Origin: Thalassospira profundimaris
GTDB lineage: Bacteria > Pseudomonadota > Alphaproteobacteria > Rhodospirillales > Thalassospiraceae
Assembly: GCF_003326795.1 (NCBI RefSeq)
Contig: NZ_JPWI01000004.1
Span: 62,001 to 126,000, forward strand
Length of the DNA: 64,000 nucleotides
Direction: 5' to 3'
Shown here: one piece after another, positions 61,411-64,000 of the stretch
Layout: the number at the start of each line of letters is the position of its first letter
Numbering within the stretch: position 1 is the first letter of the stretch
Program-made: the position numbers and the translations under genes
Notes under the pieces: model-generated
Seen by the model: only the letters and a program-made list of their open reading frames with translations
Told to the model about the DNA's origin: nothing
Databases searched by the model: none

Positions 61411-62502
61411 ATGAAAAAGATTTTGATCCTTGGTGCCGGTAAAATCGGACGTATGGCCGCTGTAATGCTTAAGGAAAGTGGCGACTATGCGGTGACTCTG
61501 GCAGATGCCAATGGCGATATGCTGGAATTCTGTGCCCGGGATGATGCCGCAACCCTTATCAAGGTTGATGTCACCGATGAGGCGGCCCTGACCGAGGTCG
61601 CCACCGGTCATGATGCCATTCTGTCGACCTGTCCGTTTTACCTTAATGTTGCGATTGCGCGTGTTGCCCGTGCGGTTGGCGCATCCTATTTCGATGTGAC
61701 GGAAGATGTCGAAACCACCCGTGCCATTCGCGAAATTTCCAAGGGCGCAGCGGGGGCATTCGTGCCGCAATGTGGTCTCGCGCCGGGCTTTATTTCGATC
61801 GCTGCGCACGATCTGTTCAAGCGGTTTGATACGGTCAAAAAGCTTCGTCTCCGGGTTGGTGCCCTGCCACAAAACCCGACCAACCGTTTGAAATATAACC
61901 TGACCTGGTCGACGGACGGTTTGATCAACGAATATCTCAATCCCTGTGAGGCGATCCTGAACGGCAAGCGTGTCGAGGTCCTTCCGCTTGAAGGATATGA
62001 GCGTTTCACAATTGATGGTACCGAATACGAAGCCTTCAATACGTCGGGCGGGGTTGGTGCGCTTTGTGACATGCTTGAAGGCAAGGTCGACAATCTTGAT
62101 TACAAAACTGTCCGTTATCCGGGCCATCAGGAAATTCTGAAAATCCTGATTGAAGACCTTCGTCTGGGCGAACGCCCGGATATGATGAAGGAAATCTTTG
62201 AAAATGCCCTGCCAGTCACGCAGCAGGATGTGATTGTGATCTTTGCTGATGCCGTCGGGACCCGTAACGGCGAACTTTGCGAAGAAAACTTCATCCGCAA
62301 GGTCCATGGTACGGAAATTGGTGGCAAGAACTGGTCCGCCATCCAGATCACGACATCGGCCGGATTGTGTGCGGTGATGGATATGGTGCTTACCGGCAAG
62401 CTACCGGGAACCGGTTATGTGCGTCAGGAAGAAGTCGGACTGGATGATCTTTTGGCCAACCGTTTTGGTCGCTATTACGCCAATCGTCAGCTTGCAGTCT
62501 AA
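61411..62502 (+). CDS. Saccharopine dehydrogenase family oxidoreductase
   Basis: A 363-aa NAD(P)-dependent enzyme. The N-terminal Rossmann motif is ILILGAGKIGRMAAVML; further marks are ADANGDML, TCPFYLNVAIARVARAVGAS, CGLAPGFISIAAHDLF, LTWSTDGLINEYLNPCEAI and YPGHQEILKILIEDL. This matches bacterial saccharopine dehydrogenase / lysine 6-dehydrogenase-like proteins that act in lysine catabolism. The divergent Lrp gene is the likely regulator. GGAG precedes the ATG. Confidence 0.88.
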   Translation: MKKILILGAGKIGRMAAVMLKESGDYAVTLADANGDMLEFCARDDAATLIKVDVTDEAALTEVATGHDAILSTCPFYLNVAIARVARAVGASYFDVTEDVETTRAIREISKGAAGAFVPQCGLAPGFISIAAHDLFKRFDTVKKLRLRVGALPQNPTNRLKYNLTWSTDGLINEYLNPCEAILNGKRVEVLPLEGYERFTIDGTEYEAFNTSGGVGALCDMLEGKVDNLDYKTVRYPGHQEILKILIEDLRLGERPDMMKEIFENALPVTQQDVIVIFADAVGTRNGELCEENFIRKVHGTEIGGKNWSAIQITTSAGLCAVMDMVLTGKLPGTGYVRQEEVGLDDLLANRFGRYYANRQLAV

Positions 62503-62531
62503 AATCTGATAATTGCCGGCAGGAAAGTCTC

Positions 62532-62567
62532 GAAATCCCCCTGAAGTGCTTCAGGGGGATTTCTTTT
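62532..62567 (+). terminator. Rho-independent terminator after the saccharopine dehydrogenase-family gene
   Basis: Perfect 14-bp repeat gaaatccccctgaa / ttcagggggatttc with loop gtgc, then tttt. It lies 30 nt past the stop. Confidence 0.92.
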
Positions 62568-62712
62568 GCTATCAGCCTGTTATCAGCGTTCGCTTCATTC
62601 GAATGTCAGCAAATTTTGAAGTATCCCAAAGCATGTCAGTCTTTTGGCAGGCAAGGCATGGTCAGAGCCGATTATTTGTGGCAAAGACGTTGTTTGTTAA
62701 CGCTTGGCCCTT

Positions 62713-64000
62713 ATGGTGGCCGTTAATCAAACTCATTATGAAAACAGGTATTCCTTGTCTGATTTCGATGCCACATACCGATCTGCACTGGGCCTGTATG
62801 AAGCAGGCCGGTTTGCGGAGGCCGAAGAAGCCTGTCGCATGCTGATCCGTGCATATCCGCAAGCCGCAGACGCCATGCATCTGGCGGGCCTGGTTGCGGC
62901 AAAACAAGGAAATCAGGTTCTGGCTGCGGAACGAATGGGGCGCGCTGCGATTGCCGATGCCAATAGTGCCGAAATCCAGCACGACCACGCCCAGGCGCTC
63001 AAGGCGATCGGCAAGTTGCGCGATGCGGTTGGTGCGTTCAAGCGTGCCATTCGGCTTTGTCCGGATGCGCCAGCCCTTTACTGCAATATCGCCAATACCT
63101 ATCGCCAGCTTGATGAGTTGAAAGACGCGCGCGAGAACTATGAACACGCGCTTGAACTCGCCCCCGATATTGCGGAAATTCATGCCAATTATGCGACATG
63201 CCTTTATGCGATGGGCGATATCAACGGTGCCGAAACATCGTGCATGACTGCACTTAGGATGCGTGACGATATCGTCAATGCGCTGGTTCTGATCGGGCAA
63301 ATCCGCCTTGATCAGGGGCGTACAGTGTCGGCAAGCGAACCTTTGCGCCGGGCACTTACACTGGAACCGGGACATCAACGTGCATTGACCGCTTATGGTG
63401 ATGCGCTTTTCCGTCTTGGACAGTTTGCAGGTGCCCAGCATTGCCTGCGACAGGTTCTGGCGCTAGATCCCGATGACGCCAAGGCACGTCGAACACTGGC
63501 ATTGCTTAATCTGCGTGTCGGGCAGGGGATGGAGGCCATTGGCGCATTGGAGCCGTTACTTGCGGCCAATCCCCACGACCCGCAATTGCTTTTGATGATG
63601 GGCGAGGCCCTTAGCCTTGTTGGCCGTCATAGCGAAGCCGTTGAACGGTTCGGCGCTGCAATCGGGGCGGGCGGCGGTGACGATGCCGTGTTTCGTCTGG
63701 CTGTGGAACTTGCCGAGGAAGGTGATACCGGCTCGGCGCAATCGGTGTTGCAGAACGGTATTGATCGCAAAATTGCCGCTGGTGAAAACACTGCGCTGTT
63801 TCGTACTGCGCGCCGGTTACTGTTTGCGCCGGTTCCAACCAATCTTGCCGCACAGAATGACGAAGTTATTCGCGATCTTCTTGATGACACGCTTGATGAA
63901 GATGCGCTTGAACCAGACCTTTCGTTCGTGGGATCTGATCGCATTGACCCGATGATCCTCACGCGCTTTCCTCCGGTCTGGCGTGCGGCATTGCGTCCGG
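62713..64000 (+). CDS. TPR-repeat protein, cut by the right window edge
   Basis: The frame is open to the right edge, about 429 residues so far, with no stop. Successive 34-residue tetratricopeptide units are visible, for example ALGLYEAGRFAEAEEACRML, GKLRDAVGAFKRAIRLCPDA, ALYCNIANTYRQLDELKDAR and ALTAYGDALFRLGQFAGAQH. After about residue 380 the pattern ends (FVGSDRIDPMILTRFPPVWR), so a second domain probably lies beyond the edge. The start is unsure: ATG at 62713 lacks an SD, while TTG at 62755 has caggta before it. The leader 62568-62712 shows nothing else. Confidence 0.8.
   Translation, partial: MVAVNQTHYENRYSLSDFDATYRSALGLYEAGRFAEAEEACRMLIRAYPQAADAMHLAGLVAAKQGNQVLAAERMGRAAIADANSAEIQHDHAQALKAIGKLRDAVGAFKRAIRLCPDAPALYCNIANTYRQLDELKDARENYEHALELAPDIAEIHANYATCLYAMGDINGAETSCMTALRMRDDIVNALVLIGQIRLDQGRTVSASEPLRRALTLEPGHQRALTAYGDALFRLGQFAGAQHCLRQVLALDPDDAKARRTLALLNLRVGQGMEAIGALEPLLAANPHDPQLLLMMGEALSLVGRHSEAVERFGAAIGAGGGDDAVFRLAVELAEEGDTGSAQSVLQNGIDRKIAAGENTALFRTARRLLFAPVPTNLAAQNDEVIRDLLDDTLDEDALEPDLSFVGSDRIDPMILTRFPPVWRAALRP

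Noticed and set aside
1-64000. CRISPR arrays, rRNA genes, insertion sequences and phage modules
   Set aside because: I looked for spaced direct repeats, rRNA core sequences, transposase or integrase motifs and phage structural genes and found none.

Overview
The window is about 64 kb of gene-dense chromosome, near 54-55% GC by eye, from an alphaproteobacterium. The gene set points to a marine member of the Rhodospirillales, and Thalassospira is my best guess. Supporting signs are an NDUFS4-type complex I subunit gene, Cys-free ribosomal proteins L32 and L36, the ThiYXZ pyrimidine uptake system, a PA0069-type radical SAM gene, and heavy c-di-GMP and cyclic-nucleotide signalling. The genus is inferred from general gene content, not from a marker gene. 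I see no prophage, transposase, CRISPR array or plasmid function. Both edges cut a gene: an unidentified, possibly Panacea-like protein on the left and a TPR protein on the right.

Layout. 0.3-5 kb: ChaN-like protein, a PLP transsulfuration enzyme, an FAD oxidoreductase and a metallo-beta-lactamase-fold hydrolase. 5.2-8 kb: a minus-strand thiZ-thiX-thiY operon behind a TPP riboswitch. 8-10.6 kb: a CoA-transferase divergent from a citrate-synthase-like protein carrying an N-terminal MerR-type helix-turn-helix, with a perfect 14-bp palindrome between them. 10.6-14.8 kb: a receiver-EAL phosphodiesterase followed by a PAS-rich hybrid histidine kinase. 15-18.5 kb: alpha/beta hydrolase, deacetylase (AcuC-like), DUF192 protein, tRNA-Pro, NDUFS4-like protein and tRNA-Arg, followed by an unidentified membrane protein. 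19.7-21.4 kb: YitT and an aldo/keto reductase.

21.7-25.6 kb is a zinc-starvation locus: COG0523 GTPase and hisI on one strand, zur-znuC-znuB on the other, with a strong Zur-box match between them. 25.5-33.7 kb is metabolic: LysR/old-yellow-enzyme pair, cystathionine beta-lyase, threonine dehydratase-like enzyme, rpmF, two GNATs, a sulfurtransferase and an AlaX editing protein. 33.9-35.3 kb holds two adjacent unidentified genes in an AT-rich setting. 35.5-45.4 kb: tyrS, radical SAM protein, an inverse-autotransporter barrel fused to a beta-helix-like passenger, a LysE exporter, an LctP permease with an unlisted 52-aa membrane protein, a CPT-like kinase coupled to a truncated GNAT, a luciferase-like oxidoreductase and a small P-loop kinase. 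45.4-53.9 kb: LysR/MFS pair, cysK, NUDIX hydrolase, diguanylate cyclase, acetyltransferase and pepD. 53.9-64 kb: a J-domain/SH3 protein, a methyltransferase-like protein, rpmJ, two paralogous membrane adenylate/guanylate cyclases, an Lrp regulator divergent from a saccharopine-dehydrogenase-family enzyme, and a TPR protein.

The best-supported functional groups are the riboswitch-controlled thiamin-precursor importer, the Zur regulon unit, the citrate-synthase/CoA-transferase divergon (the best candidate for an under-described system), the EAL/histidine-kinase pair and the twin cyclases.
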